Source: DAOSCP01 sp035379625 (GTDB lineage Bacteria > Bacteroidota > Ignavibacteria > Ignavibacteriales > DAOSCP01). Taken from it: a DNA stretch of 6,531 bases. Made by a program: the position numbers and the translations under genes. The notes beneath the pieces were generated by a model. The model searched no databases, was not told where the DNA came from, and worked only from the letters and a program-made list of their open reading frames with translations. The first letter of the stretch is position 1. The number at the start of each line of letters is the position of its first letter. Location: contig DAOSVM010000058.1 in NCBI GenBank assembly GCA_035379625.1, positions 1 through 6,531 on the forward strand, in the 5' to 3' direction. Shown here piece by piece: positions 1 through 6,341 of this stretch.

Positions 1-238
1 AAACAGATAACATTTTTAAGAATTCTTCTTTTTCTTTTGGATTAAGTTTATCTAATTCGGCTTCACTAAATCGATTGGATGAACCTAAGTCGAGAATTTT
101 GTTCACTGTATCGAAGGCTTTTGCAGTATTAGATATTTCGATTTTATCAGTTTGCAGAACACTTTTTGTAGTTTTTTTAAAAAAAAGATTGGTTTTATCA
201 ATAAAAGTTTTAAATATATTGCTTAATTCTGAAATCAT
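1..238 (-). CDS. Unrecognised small or N-terminal protein, partial (3' end outside window)
   Basis: Reading the minus strand from an ATG at 238-236, 79 codons stay open to the left edge, so the C-terminus is missing. An AGGAT ribosome-binding site (complement of 244-248) lies 5 nt upstream of the ATG, which supports this start. The protein begins MISELSNIF, is rich in Lys, Glu, Ser and Asn, and shows no signal peptide or membrane segment. A central stretch reads DKIEISNTAKAF, followed by a hydrophilic, probably helical region ending KEKEEFLKML. The D-x-I-E-I-S pattern resembles the short motif in anti-sigma-28 FlgM proteins, but the match is too short to assign that family. It is divergent from yicC and separated from it by 123 bp. 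The opposite-strand reading of the same DNA gives a Phe/Ile-rich peptide and is rejected. That the gene is real is fairly secure; its function is unknown. Confidence 0.72.
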   Translation of the reverse strand, partial: MISELSNIFKTFIDKTNLFFKKTTKSVLQTDKIEISNTAKAFDTVNKILDLGSSNRFSEAELDKLNPKEKEEFLKMLSV

Positions 239-361
239 TTTTTATCCTTTTTTCCACATTATCGATATTTTTATAGAAATATTTAAAATATTAAAATGCT
301 TTTTTTTCTTTATTAATTTCTGTATATTTGAAAGATAATTTACAAATATTTTGATATTATT
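239..361. promoter_or_regulatory. Divergent intergenic region upstream of yicC and the minus-strand gene
   Basis: This very AT-rich spacer separates two divergent genes, so promoters for both should lie here. On the plus strand, TATATTTG at 323-330 matches the Bacteroidota -7 consensus TAnnTTTG and lies about 30 nt upstream of the yicC ATG. I see no clear TTTG partner about 19-21 nt further upstream, so the promoter call is weak. No Shine-Dalgarno motif precedes the yicC ATG. On the minus strand only the AGGAT site at 244-248 stands out. I see no operator-like palindrome or riboswitch. Confidence 0.3.
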
Positions 362-1237
362 ATGGTAAAAAGTTTAACTGGATTTGGAAGTTTTCAAGGT
401 GAAAATAATGACATTAAGGTTGTTGTTGATTTAAAAAGTATTAACAGCAAATTTTTGGATTTAAATTTTTCAATGCCTAAAAATCTGTTTTCAGCGGAAT
501 ATGAATTAACAGAAATATTAAAAAAATATATAAGTAAAGGAAAAATATCTGTTAGAATTACTATTGAAAAGAAACTTAACTTAAATAGATTAGAGATAAA
601 TGAAAATGAATTAGAATATTATTATGCTCTTTTGAATAAAATTAAAGAAATTACACAAATTCAGGAAGAAGTAAAGCTTTCTCATATACTTTCTTTTAAA
701 GATATTTATAATGTTGATACTAATTCTGAATGTGAAGAAGAAAATTTAAAACTAGTTAAAAATATTTTTGAAGAAGCAGTAAAAGATCTTTTAAAATCAA
801 AAGTAAATGAAGGTAAAAGATTAGGCGAAGATATAAAAAAAAGAATAAAGAATATAGAAAAATTGTTCAAAGAGTTTGAGAAGCTAAACAAAAAAGCTGC
901 AGAAGAAAAATACGCCAAAGCCAAAGAAAGAATAAAAAATTTAATCAATAATAGCAGTCTTAATGATGATAGGTTATATTTAGAATTGGCGATAATAATT
1001 GACAAATCTGATATTACAGAAGAATTAGTAAGATTAAAGAGCCATATTAAATTTTTTATTGAGACCTTAAAAGGAAAAGATGAATTATCTAAGAGACTTC
1101 TTTTTATTGTTCAAGAAATGCAAAGAGAAGCAAACACAATTTCAAACAAGACAGAATCAGCGGATATTTTGAAGAATATAGTTCTTATAAAAGAAGAAAT
1201 TGAAAAAATAAAAGAACAGCTAGCAAATGTTGAATAA
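362..1237 (+). CDS. yicC: YicC/YloC family endoribonuclease
   Basis: The 291-residue product is the usual full length for YicC/YloC proteins. The N-terminus MVKSLTGFGSF matches the family hallmark (M-x-S-M-T-G-F-G), followed by the conserved segment near residues 25-40 (LKSINSKFLDLNFSMP). Residues about 150-195 are Lys/Glu-rich and predicted helical, perhaps coiled coil. The C-terminal DUF1732 domain carries the signature QEMQREANTISNK at 251-263 and ends with a charged helix (EEIEKIKEQLANVE). Characterised YicC members are cytoplasmic endoribonucleases linked to RNA turnover; that role is taken from the family. The gene is the first of a yicC-gmk-rpoZ operon, an order found in many bacteria, and its last 11 nt overlap gmk. 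The start is fixed by the family N-terminus, although no Shine-Dalgarno sequence is visible. Confidence 0.95.
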   Translation: MVKSLTGFGSFQGENNDIKVVVDLKSINSKFLDLNFSMPKNLFSAEYELTEILKKYISKGKISVRITIEKKLNLNRLEINENELEYYYALLNKIKEITQIQEEVKLSHILSFKDIYNVDTNSECEEENLKLVKNIFEEAVKDLLKSKVNEGKRLGEDIKKRIKNIEKLFKEFEKLNKKAAEEKYAKAKERIKNLINNSSLNDDRLYLELAIIIDKSDITEELVRLKSHIKFFIETLKGKDELSKRLLFIVQEMQREANTISNKTESADILKNIVLIKEEIEKIKEQLANVE

Positions 1238-1796
1238 TACAGCCAAAATAATTGTAGTTTCAGCGCCAAGTGGAGCTGGAAAAACTAGTATTCTTAAACA
1301 TATATTGTCAACTTATAAAAATATAATATTTTCTGTATCAGCAACTACAAGGCCTAAAAGAGATTATGAAGTTGATGGTGTTGATTATTTTTTTTTAAGT
1401 AAGGAAGAATTTGAAGAAAAAATTCGAAATAATGAATTTATAGAATACGAAAAATTCTATGATAATTATTATGGAACATTAAAAAAATTTGTTGATGACA
1501 ATTTAGGAAAAGGTTTATCTGTAATTTTAGAAATTGATGTTAATGGTGCAAGTAATATTAAAATAATTTATCCAGACGCTGTAACAATTTTTATTGCTCC
1601 ACCAAATATAGAAACTTTAATAGAAAGGTTAAAAAGTAGAAATACAGAAGATGAAGAATCATTGAGAAAAAGAATTGAACGGTTTGAATATGAATTGTCA
1701 TTTGCTGATAAATATGATTATAAAATAGTAAATGATAAATTAGATGTAGCTATTAAAGATTTTGAAAATATATTAAAAAAAGAAAATATCATATAA
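1227..1796 (+). CDS. gmk: Guanylate kinase
   Basis: This cytoplasmic enzyme phosphorylates GMP to GDP using ATP, the step that feeds GTP and dGTP synthesis. The 189 residues cover the complete kinase core. Visible motifs are the P-loop SAPSGAGKTS at 12-21 with Lys19; the GMP-binding segment SATTRPKR at 38-45, with Ser38 and Arg42; Glu73 and the NYYGT motif at 80-84; and the IDVNGA motif at 103-108. Residues about 133-155 (RLKSRNTEDEESLRKRIER) form the arginine-bearing lid region, and the YDYKIVND motif follows. It lacks the C-terminal extension of the 207-residue E. coli enzyme, which is common. The ATG at 1227 lies inside the end of yicC, in another frame, so translation is probably coupled. 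No later in-frame Met precedes the P-loop. A run of nine T (1388-1396) encodes part of the conserved YFF segment. Confidence 0.97.
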   Translation: MLNNTAKIIVVSAPSGAGKTSILKHILSTYKNIIFSVSATTRPKRDYEVDGVDYFFLSKEEFEEKIRNNEFIEYEKFYDNYYGTLKKFVDDNLGKGLSVILEIDVNGASNIKIIYPDAVTIFIAPPNIETLIERLKSRNTEDEESLRKRIERFEYELSFADKYDYKIVNDKLDVAIKDFENILKKENII

Positions 1797-1808
1797 ATTG
1801 GAGGCATT

Positions 1809-2126
1809 ATGCAACTAGGTCCAGTTGAAATATCAAAATTAGAAGCAAATGGTAATAATATTTATGAAGCGGTTGCAGTAACAGCAAAGAGAGCTAAAGA
1901 AATTAATGATTTATACAAAATTGAATTTAATAATAAAATTTCAAATATTCCTAAAAGTAGAGTTGATGAAGATGGAGATGAATTAATGAACCATGATCAA
2001 GTAAGAATTTCTTTGGAATTTGAAAAGAAATTAAAACCACATCAATTAGCATTAGAAGAAATGTTACAAGGTAAAATAAAATATCGTTTTGCAAGGCCAA
2101 AACATGGTCATCATCATTCAAAATAA
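1809..2126 (+). CDS. rpoZ: DNA-directed RNA polymerase omega subunit
   Basis: Omega is the small RNA polymerase subunit that helps fold and retain the beta-prime subunit. The 105-residue product has the conserved N-terminal helix NNIYEAVAVTAKRAKEIN at 16-33, corresponding to the classical omega stretch 'R-F-x-L-V-x-x-A-x-x-R-A-R-Q-I'. The downstream segment PHQLALEEMLQGKIKYRF at 77-94 is the form usual in FCB-group omega and Rpb6-like proteins, where the family's A-L-x-E-I-x-x-G-K-I motif sits. The tail ends HGHHHSK, a short histidine cluster that looks unstructured. A GGAGG ribosome-binding site at 1800-1804 sits 4 nt before the ATG, the best such signal in this operon. The gene starts 12 nt after gmk and is followed by a strong terminator, so it is probably the last gene. 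The sequence is divergent from E. coli omega, and gene order strengthens the assignment. Confidence 0.9.
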   Translation: MQLGPVEISKLEANGNNIYEAVAVTAKRAKEINDLYKIEFNNKISNIPKSRVDEDGDELMNHDQVRISLEFEKKLKPHQLALEEMLQGKIKYRFARPKHGHHHSK

Positions 2127-2158
2127 ATTATAGAATTATATATAAATGTTAATGATTT

Positions 2159-2189
2159 AAAAACAAGGGCGCTCTGCGCCCTTGTTTTT
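2159..2189 (+). terminator. Intrinsic terminator after rpoZ, possibly bidirectional
   Basis: A perfect 14-bp stem (2159-2172 with 2176-2189) closes over a 3-nt loop (TCT). The stem core is GC-rich (AAGGGCGC / GCGCCCTT). Its outer arms are A5 on the left and T5 on the right, so the right arm supplies a U-tract on the plus strand and the left arm supplies one on the minus strand. It lies 32 nt past the rpoZ stop and would end the yicC-gmk-rpoZ transcript. Stem geometry is read directly from the bases; terminator activity is inferred. Confidence 0.85.
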
Positions 2190-2216
2190 CCCCATGCGAA
2201 GCATGGGGGTATGCTT
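2190..2216. repeat. Second GC-rich inverted repeat directly abutting the terminator, with competing fold
   Basis: CCCCATGC (2190-2197) pairs perfectly with GCATGGGG (2201-2208) across a GAA loop, giving an 8-bp hairpin that begins at the base after the terminator. AAGCAT (2199-2204) can instead pair with ATGCTT (2211-2216) across a 6-nt loop. The two stems share 2201-2204 and so cannot form together. Bases 2164-2209 are 29/46 G+C in an otherwise strongly AT-rich window, which makes the pair of hairpins look like a discrete element. It has no T-tract of its own. It could reinforce the terminator, block exonucleases, belong to a dispersed REP-like family, or act in the ytxJ leader. Confidence 0.6.
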
Positions 2217-2269
2217 ACACCGTCTGAGTTATATATATTTTTTATTTAAATTTAGCTTATGATAATCAA
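2217..2269 (+). promoter_or_regulatory. AT-rich leader upstream of ytxJ-like gene, probable promoter
   Basis: The terminator just upstream implies that the ytxJ-ygiQ pair needs its own promoter, and this stretch is the only unassigned sequence left. It includes a long A/T run at 2229-2254. TAAATTTA at 2247-2254 differs from the Bacteroidota -7 consensus TAnnTTTG only at the last base, but I see no matching upstream TTTG. No Shine-Dalgarno motif is visible before the ATG at 2270. The call rests mainly on position. Confidence 0.25.
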
Positions 2270-2563
2270 ATGAATAAATTAGATAAGATAAGAATTGCTG
2301 AAAAGATTATAATTTTTAAATTTAGTCCATCATGCCAGATTAGTTTAAGAAAAGAATCTGAATTTGATGATTGGGTAAGTCAAAGAGAAATTGAATATGT
2401 AAAAGTAAATGTTATTAGCGAAAGAGATATTTCAAATAAGATAGCGGAAATTTTTAATATTAAACATGAGTCTCCCCAAATAATTTTTATAGAAAATGGA
2501 AAGCCTGCTTATTTTGCTAGTCATTATGATATTGATTTAAAATATTTAGAAAGTTTAATATAA
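2270..2563 (+). CDS. ytxJ: YtxJ-like monothiol thioredoxin-fold protein (bacillithiol system)
   Basis: The 97-residue protein matches the YtxJ family, small thioredoxin-fold proteins that co-occur with bacillithiol synthesis and are thought to act on bacillithiol-protein mixed disulfides in the cytoplasm. Seen here are strand IIIFKF (13-18), a single-cysteine active-site segment SPSCQIS (19-25, Cys22), the segment YVKVNVISERDISNKIAE (43-60), and HESPQ (66-70) containing the probable cis-proline Pro69. A C-terminal SHYDID motif follows. Cys22 is the only cysteine, so the protein cannot use a classical CxxC dithiol mechanism. No earlier start is possible: the frame is open back to TGA at 2225-2227 but holds no ATG, GTG or TTG. 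Its stop adjoins the ygiQ ATG with no gap, suggesting co-translation. The family call is fairly firm; biochemical function is inferred. Confidence 0.82.
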   Translation: MNKLDKIRIAEKIIIFKFSPSCQISLRKESEFDDWVSQREIEYVKVNVISERDISNKIAEIFNIKHESPQIIFIENGKPAYFASHYDIDLKYLESLI

Positions 2564-4255
2564 ATGTTTTTACCTATTACAAGAGAAGAAATTAAGAAAC
2601 TCGGTTGGGATTCCATTGATATAATTTTAATAAGTGGTGATGCATATATAGATAGTTATTATAATGGTACTGCCTTAATTGGGAAATGGCTCTTAAAACA
2701 TGGTTTTAAGGTAGCTGTGATTTCCCAACCTTCAATAAAATCAGCTGATGATATAGCCAAATTTGGTGAACCTAATTTATTTTGGGGGATTTCTTCGGGT
2801 TGTGTTGATTCTATGGTTGCCAATTACACTCCTTTGAAAAAATTTCGTAAAAATGATGACTTCACTCCCGGTGGTATTAATAACCGTAGACCAGATCGCG
2901 CATTAATTGTTTATACAAATTTAATTCGTAGATATTTTAAGAATACAAAACCAATTGTTTTAGGTGGGATTGAGGCTAGTTTACGCCGGGTTGCTCATTA
3001 TGATTATTGGTCAAATGAAATACGACGTTCAATTCTATTGGATGCTAAAGCAGATATTTTAGTTTATGGAATGGGAGAAATTACGACTTTAAAATTGGCA
3101 AATGCTTTGAAAAATTCTTCTGAATGGAAAAATATTAATGGTCTATGTTATATTAGCAAAGAAAAAAAAGATGATTTCATTTCTCTTCCTTCATATTCAG
3201 AGGTAAGAGAGGATAAAGATAAATTTGCAAATATGTTCAATATTTTTTATAAAAATAATGATAATATAATTGGAAAAGGACTTTATCAAGAGTATGAAAA
3301 TTCTCGTTTTTTGATACATAATCCCCCGCAAATACTACCTGATGAAAATTTAATGGATGAGATATATTCATTAGAATTTGAAAGAGATCTTCATCCTGCT
3401 TTAAAAAAATATGGTAAAGTTAAAGCTTTAGAAACTATAAAATATTCAATCACAACGCATAGAGGTTGTTATGGTGAATGTCATTTTTGTGCAATAACAG
3501 TACATCAAGGTAAAACGATTTCATCAAGAAGTGAAAAATCAATTTTAAGAGAAGTTGATTTAATTACAAAAGAAAAAAATTTTAAGGGTATAATTAGTGA
3601 TTTGGGTGGTCCTACTGCAAATATGTATAAGATTGAATGTACAAAGAAAATCAATCACGGCGCTTGCCCAACTAAAAGATGTTTGTTCCCCGAAAGTTGT
3701 AAAGCATTGAAGATTAATCATTTACCAATAATTAATTTATTAAAAGAAATTAGGAAAAATAAAAAGATTAAAAAAGTTTTTGTTGCATCAGGCATCAGAT
3801 ATGATATGATTTTAGAAGATAAAAAATATGGCTTTGAATATTTACGTGATGTTATAAAATATCATACATCTGGACAAATGAAAATTGCACCTGAACATGT
3901 TAATGAAGAGATTTTACAAGTTATGGGAAAACCAAAAGCTGATAAGCTAGATTTATTTAAAGATATGTTTGATTCTATAAACAATAGTGAAAATTTAAAA
4001 CAATATTTAACATATTATATAATAGCTGCTCATCCAGGATGTACAAAAAACGATATGTATAATTTGAAGAACTTTATGCTTAAAAAACTTAAGCACTTAC
4101 CAGAGCAAGTACAAATTTTTACCCCTACTCCATCTACATATTCAACATTAATGTATTATTTGGAGAAAAATCCATTTACTGGCGAAAAAATATTTGTTGA
4201 AAAAGATAACAATAAAAAGCAGATACAAAAGGATATTATTTTACCCAATAAATAG
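2564..4255 (+). CDS. ygiQ: YgiQ family (UPF0313) radical SAM protein
   Basis: The N-terminus (FLPITREEIKKLGWDSIDII, then SGDAYIDS) is the diagnostic YgiQ opening. Residues 134-142 (GGIEASLRR) continue the conserved N-terminal region, which resembles a cobalamin-binding fold. The radical SAM cluster motif CxxxCxxC is Cys302, Cys306 and Cys309 (GCYGECHFC), so a 4Fe-4S cluster with S-adenosylmethionine is expected. SDLGGP at 345-350 follows. Four more cysteines (359, 368, 373, 379) occupy the position where this family has a second Cys cluster, possibly for another metal site. Later motifs are KIAPEHV, HPGC at 490-493 and PEQVQIFTPTPSTYSTLMYY. At 563 residues it lacks the long C-terminal tail of E. 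coli YgiQ (about 739), but the catalytic body is complete. The substrate is unknown for the family. It directly follows ytxJ and has no clear Shine-Dalgarno sequence. Confidence 0.93.
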   Translation: MFLPITREEIKKLGWDSIDIILISGDAYIDSYYNGTALIGKWLLKHGFKVAVISQPSIKSADDIAKFGEPNLFWGISSGCVDSMVANYTPLKKFRKNDDFTPGGINNRRPDRALIVYTNLIRRYFKNTKPIVLGGIEASLRRVAHYDYWSNEIRRSILLDAKADILVYGMGEITTLKLANALKNSSEWKNINGLCYISKEKKDDFISLPSYSEVREDKDKFANMFNIFYKNNDNIIGKGLYQEYENSRFLIHNPPQILPDENLMDEIYSLEFERDLHPALKKYGKVKALETIKYSITTHRGCYGECHFCAITVHQGKTISSRSEKSILREVDLITKEKNFKGIISDLGGPTANMYKIECTKKINHGACPTKRCLFPESCKALKINHLPIINLLKEIRKNKKIKKVFVASGIRYDMILEDKKYGFEYLRDVIKYHTSGQMKIAPEHVNEEILQVMGKPKADKLDLFKDMFDSINNSENLKQYLTYYIIAAHPGCTKNDMYNLKNFMLKKLKHLPEQVQIFTPTPSTYSTLMYYLEKNPFTGEKIFVEKDNNKKQIQKDIILPNK

Positions 4256-4936
4256 TTATTTTTCGGCAATTATACATTGAACAATTCCAAAAGTAAAATA
4301 ATATTTTTCGACTTTTGAAAAATTGGCTTTTTTTAGTAAGTCTACTAAATTTATTTTTTTATCAAATTCTTCAACAGAATCAGGAAGGTATTTGTAGGCT
4401 GAAAAATTACCTGATATAATCCCACCTATAAAAGGTAAAACTTTTTTAAAATAAGTTATGTAGAGTGCTCTAATAAAAATATTTTTTGGTAGTGAAAATT
4501 CTAGAATAGTTACTTTACCATTTGGTTTCAAAACGTTATAAAATTCTCGGAAAGCTTTTTCAATATCATAGAAATTTCTTACACCAAAAGCTACAATAAT
4601 ATTATCAAAAGAATTTTGTTTAAAGGGTAAATATTCTGCAACAAGTTGAGTAAGTTTATCCTTAATGTAACTTTTTTTTTGTTTATATAGTCTTAACATA
4701 TTTATGGAGTAATCAGCAGCAAAAATGTTCAAATTATACTTTTTTTTGGCTGCAATTGAAAAATCTCCAGTACCGCAAGCGATATCTAAAACCTTACTAG
4801 GTTCGTTAAATTTTGTAAGTTTTACGGCTTTATTTCTCCAATAAATATCAAAGCCAAAACTGAGTAATCTATTTAAAAAATCGTATTTTTTAGCAATGTT
4901 TTCAAATATTTGTCGAACGAATATTTTTTTTTGCAT
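4256..4936 (-). CDS. menG: Demethylmenaquinone methyltransferase (UbiE/MenG family)
   Basis: This SAM-dependent C-methyltransferase makes the last step of menaquinone synthesis, demethylmenaquinone to menaquinone, at the membrane surface; related enzymes also act in ubiquinone synthesis. At 226 residues it is close to full family length. Motifs seen are VRQIF (7-11), KYDFLNRLLSFGFD (17-30), SAM-binding motif I VLDIACGTGDF (49-59) with Asp75 after the second strand, AFGVRNF (116-122), ILEFSLP (144-150), and SGNFSAYKYLPDSV (175-188). These last three are the signature positions of the UbiE family. I favour the menaquinone role because the inferred lineage normally uses menaquinone, but no other men gene is in the window. 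No Shine-Dalgarno sequence precedes the ATG. The stop codon is immediately next to the ygiQ stop, with the two genes convergent. Confidence 0.93.
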   Translation of the reverse strand: MQKKIFVRQIFENIAKKYDFLNRLLSFGFDIYWRNKAVKLTKFNEPSKVLDIACGTGDFSIAAKKKYNLNIFAADYSINMLRLYKQKKSYIKDKLTQLVAEYLPFKQNSFDNIIVAFGVRNFYDIEKAFREFYNVLKPNGKVTILEFSLPKNIFIRALYITYFKKVLPFIGGIISGNFSAYKYLPDSVEEFDKKINLVDLLKKANFSKVEKYYFTFGIVQCIIAEK

Positions 4937-5003
4937 GTTCTATTTTTATTGTTAAAAAAAAATTATAATTTGTTTTCACAAAATAACAAATATTGAGGTA
5001 AAA
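4937..5003. promoter_or_regulatory. Divergent promoter spacer between menG and M16 peptidase gene
   Basis: Only 67 bp separate two divergent starts, so both promoters should be here. A perfect 10-bp palindrome AATTATAATT at 4961-4970 places a TATAAT on each strand (4964-4969 plus; 4967-4962 minus). For menG, TTTG (complement of 4987-4990) lies 21 nt upstream of TAATTTTT (minus strand from 4965), one mismatch from the Bacteroidota TAnnTTTG element at acceptable spacing. For the plus strand no good upstream element is seen. The palindrome is made of A and T only, so chance is a real alternative. Confidence 0.35.
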
Positions 5004-6323
5004 ATGAAAAAATTTCTTGCATTGGCGTTAGTAATTTCTAATGTCATTTTTGGTCAAATCCCCAAAATTAATTTTGTTGAGTATGATTTGCCTAATGGTT
5101 TACATGTAATTTTACATCAGGATAAGAGTGCTCCCGTTGTAGCTGTAACAGTAACTTACCATGTAGGAGCAAAGAATGAATATCATGGAAGAACAGGATT
5201 TGCACATTTTTTTGAACATTTAATGTTTGAAGGTTCACCAAATATAAAAAGAGGTGAATTCTTTAAAATAGTTCAAAATGCAGGTGGTGAATTAAATGCT
5301 TATACATCTTTTGATCAAACTGTATATTATGAAATATTACCATCAAATCAGGCTGAGTTAGCTTTATGGTTAGAGTCTGAAAGGATGTTACATTTAAGAA
5401 TTGATAGTATAGGAGTTGAAACACAACGTGGTGTAGTTTTAGAGGAAATGAAACAAAGGTATGACAATCAACCATACGGTAGATTATTACCATCTTTAAT
5501 GTCTGCTGCATTTAAGGTTCATCCATATAAAGTTACTCCTATTGGTTTAGCAGAAGATATACAAAAAGCCACTTTGGAAGAATTCTATCGTTTCCATAAA
5601 ACATATTATGTGCCAAATAATGCAGTTCTATCAATTTCAGGTGATTTTGAAATAGAACCTATGAAACAATTAGTTGAGAAATATTTTGGTGAAATACCTA
5701 AAGGTCAATATGAAATGTATAGACCAGGAAAAGAAGTTGAAGAACCTGCAAAAACAGCTGAAGTAATAGATACTGTTTATGATAAAATTCAATTACCAGC
5801 ATTAGTGTTAGGTTATCATATACCAGAACAATCTCACCCAGATTTTTATGCATTAAATATGCTCACAACATTATTATCACAAGGTAATAGCTCCAGATTA
5901 TATAAAGAATTAGTTGATAATAAACAAATTGCTGTTGCTTCAGCTGCTTTTCCATTTTTCCTTGAACAACCTGGTTTATTTATATTTTATACAATAGCAG
6001 CTCCTGGCATTAATGTAAATGATATTTTAAGTGTTATTGATGCTGAAATTGAAAAAGTTAAAAATGAACCTATCGGTGACAATGAATTTATTAAGCTTAA
6101 AAATCAAACTGAAAAAGATTTTGTAAATAGATTAAAAAATCAACAAGGTATTGCAATTCAACTTGCTGATTATCATATTTTTGGTGGAGGAACTGATAAT
6201 ATAAATAACGAATGGAATAAATTTGATAAAGTTACTAAAGAAGATTTAAAGCGTGTTGCAGAAAAATATTTGACTAAGAATAACAGAGTAGTTTTATATT
6301 ATCTTCCACAACCTAAAAAGTAA
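5004..6323 (+). CDS. Secreted M16 family zinc metallopeptidase (catalytic subunit)
   Basis: The 439-residue protein starts with a short Sec signal peptide (MKK, hydrophobic core at 4-16, likely cleavage after Gly17 before Gln18). It is therefore expected in the periplasm, with no lipobox cysteine. The N-terminal M16 domain has the LPNGLHVIL segment (29-37) and the inverted zinc motif HFFEH at 68-72: His68 and His72 bind zinc and Glu71 is the catalytic base. Glu148 in VVLEEM, 76 residues after His72, is the third ligand. AGGELNAYTSFDQTVYY (93-109) is also typical. The second, non-catalytic half includes GNSSRLYKEL (294-303), a usual M16 substrate-cleft motif. A GAGG ribosome-binding site at 4995-4998 sits 5 nt before the ATG. 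A second M16-like gene follows 18 nt downstream, the common arrangement for two-subunit M16 peptidases. The physiological substrate is unknown. Confidence 0.94.
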   Translation: MKKFLALALVISNVIFGQIPKINFVEYDLPNGLHVILHQDKSAPVVAVTVTYHVGAKNEYHGRTGFAHFFEHLMFEGSPNIKRGEFFKIVQNAGGELNAYTSFDQTVYYEILPSNQAELALWLESERMLHLRIDSIGVETQRGVVLEEMKQRYDNQPYGRLLPSLMSAAFKVHPYKVTPIGLAEDIQKATLEEFYRFHKTYYVPNNAVLSISGDFEIEPMKQLVEKYFGEIPKGQYEMYRPGKEVEEPAKTAEVIDTVYDKIQLPALVLGYHIPEQSHPDFYALNMLTTLLSQGNSSRLYKELVDNKQIAVASAAFPFFLEQPGLFIFYTIAAPGINVNDILSVIDAEIEKVKNEPIGDNEFIKLKNQTEKDFVNRLKNQQGIAIQLADYHIFGGGTDNINNEWNKFDKVTKEDLKRVAEKYLTKNNRVVLYYLPQPKK

Positions 6324-6341
6324 TTTCAGGAGTTAATAATT

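Noticed and set aside
172..186. T7A8 tract in the left-edge gene as a programmed frameshift site
   Set aside because: The tract does not form an in-frame X-XXY-YYZ heptamer in the coding frame, and the downstream frame stays open without a shift.
75..338. Plus-strand open frame of 87 codons
   Set aside because: It is antisense to the minus-strand gene with the good ribosome-binding site, extends through the AT-rich spacer, and encodes an implausible Phe/Ile-rich peptide.
706..1005. Minus-strand open frame inside yicC
   Set aside because: It lies wholly opposite a well-conserved yicC coding region; its Ser/Phe/Leu-rich product is the usual shadow of Lys/Glu/Asn-rich codons.
1388..1396. Run of nine T in gmk as a possible phase-variation tract
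   Set aside because: It encodes the conserved Tyr-Phe-Phe segment of an essential kinase, and long T/A runs are common in this AT-rich window; the frame is intact.
2127..2269. Riboswitch, tRNA or CRISPR in the rpoZ-ytxJ spacer
   Set aside because: Only the two short hairpins are present; there is no cloverleaf, no conserved aptamer core that I recognise, and no direct repeats with spacers.
2259..2273. Four-codon ORF (M-I-I-K-stop) whose stop overlaps the ytxJ ATG
   Set aside because: It could couple translation to ytxJ, but it has no ribosome-binding site and such tiny frames arise easily by chance in AT-rich leaders.
5263..5511. Minus-strand open frame inside the M16 peptidase gene
   Set aside because: It is opposite the conserved M16 catalytic domain, with no family resemblance.
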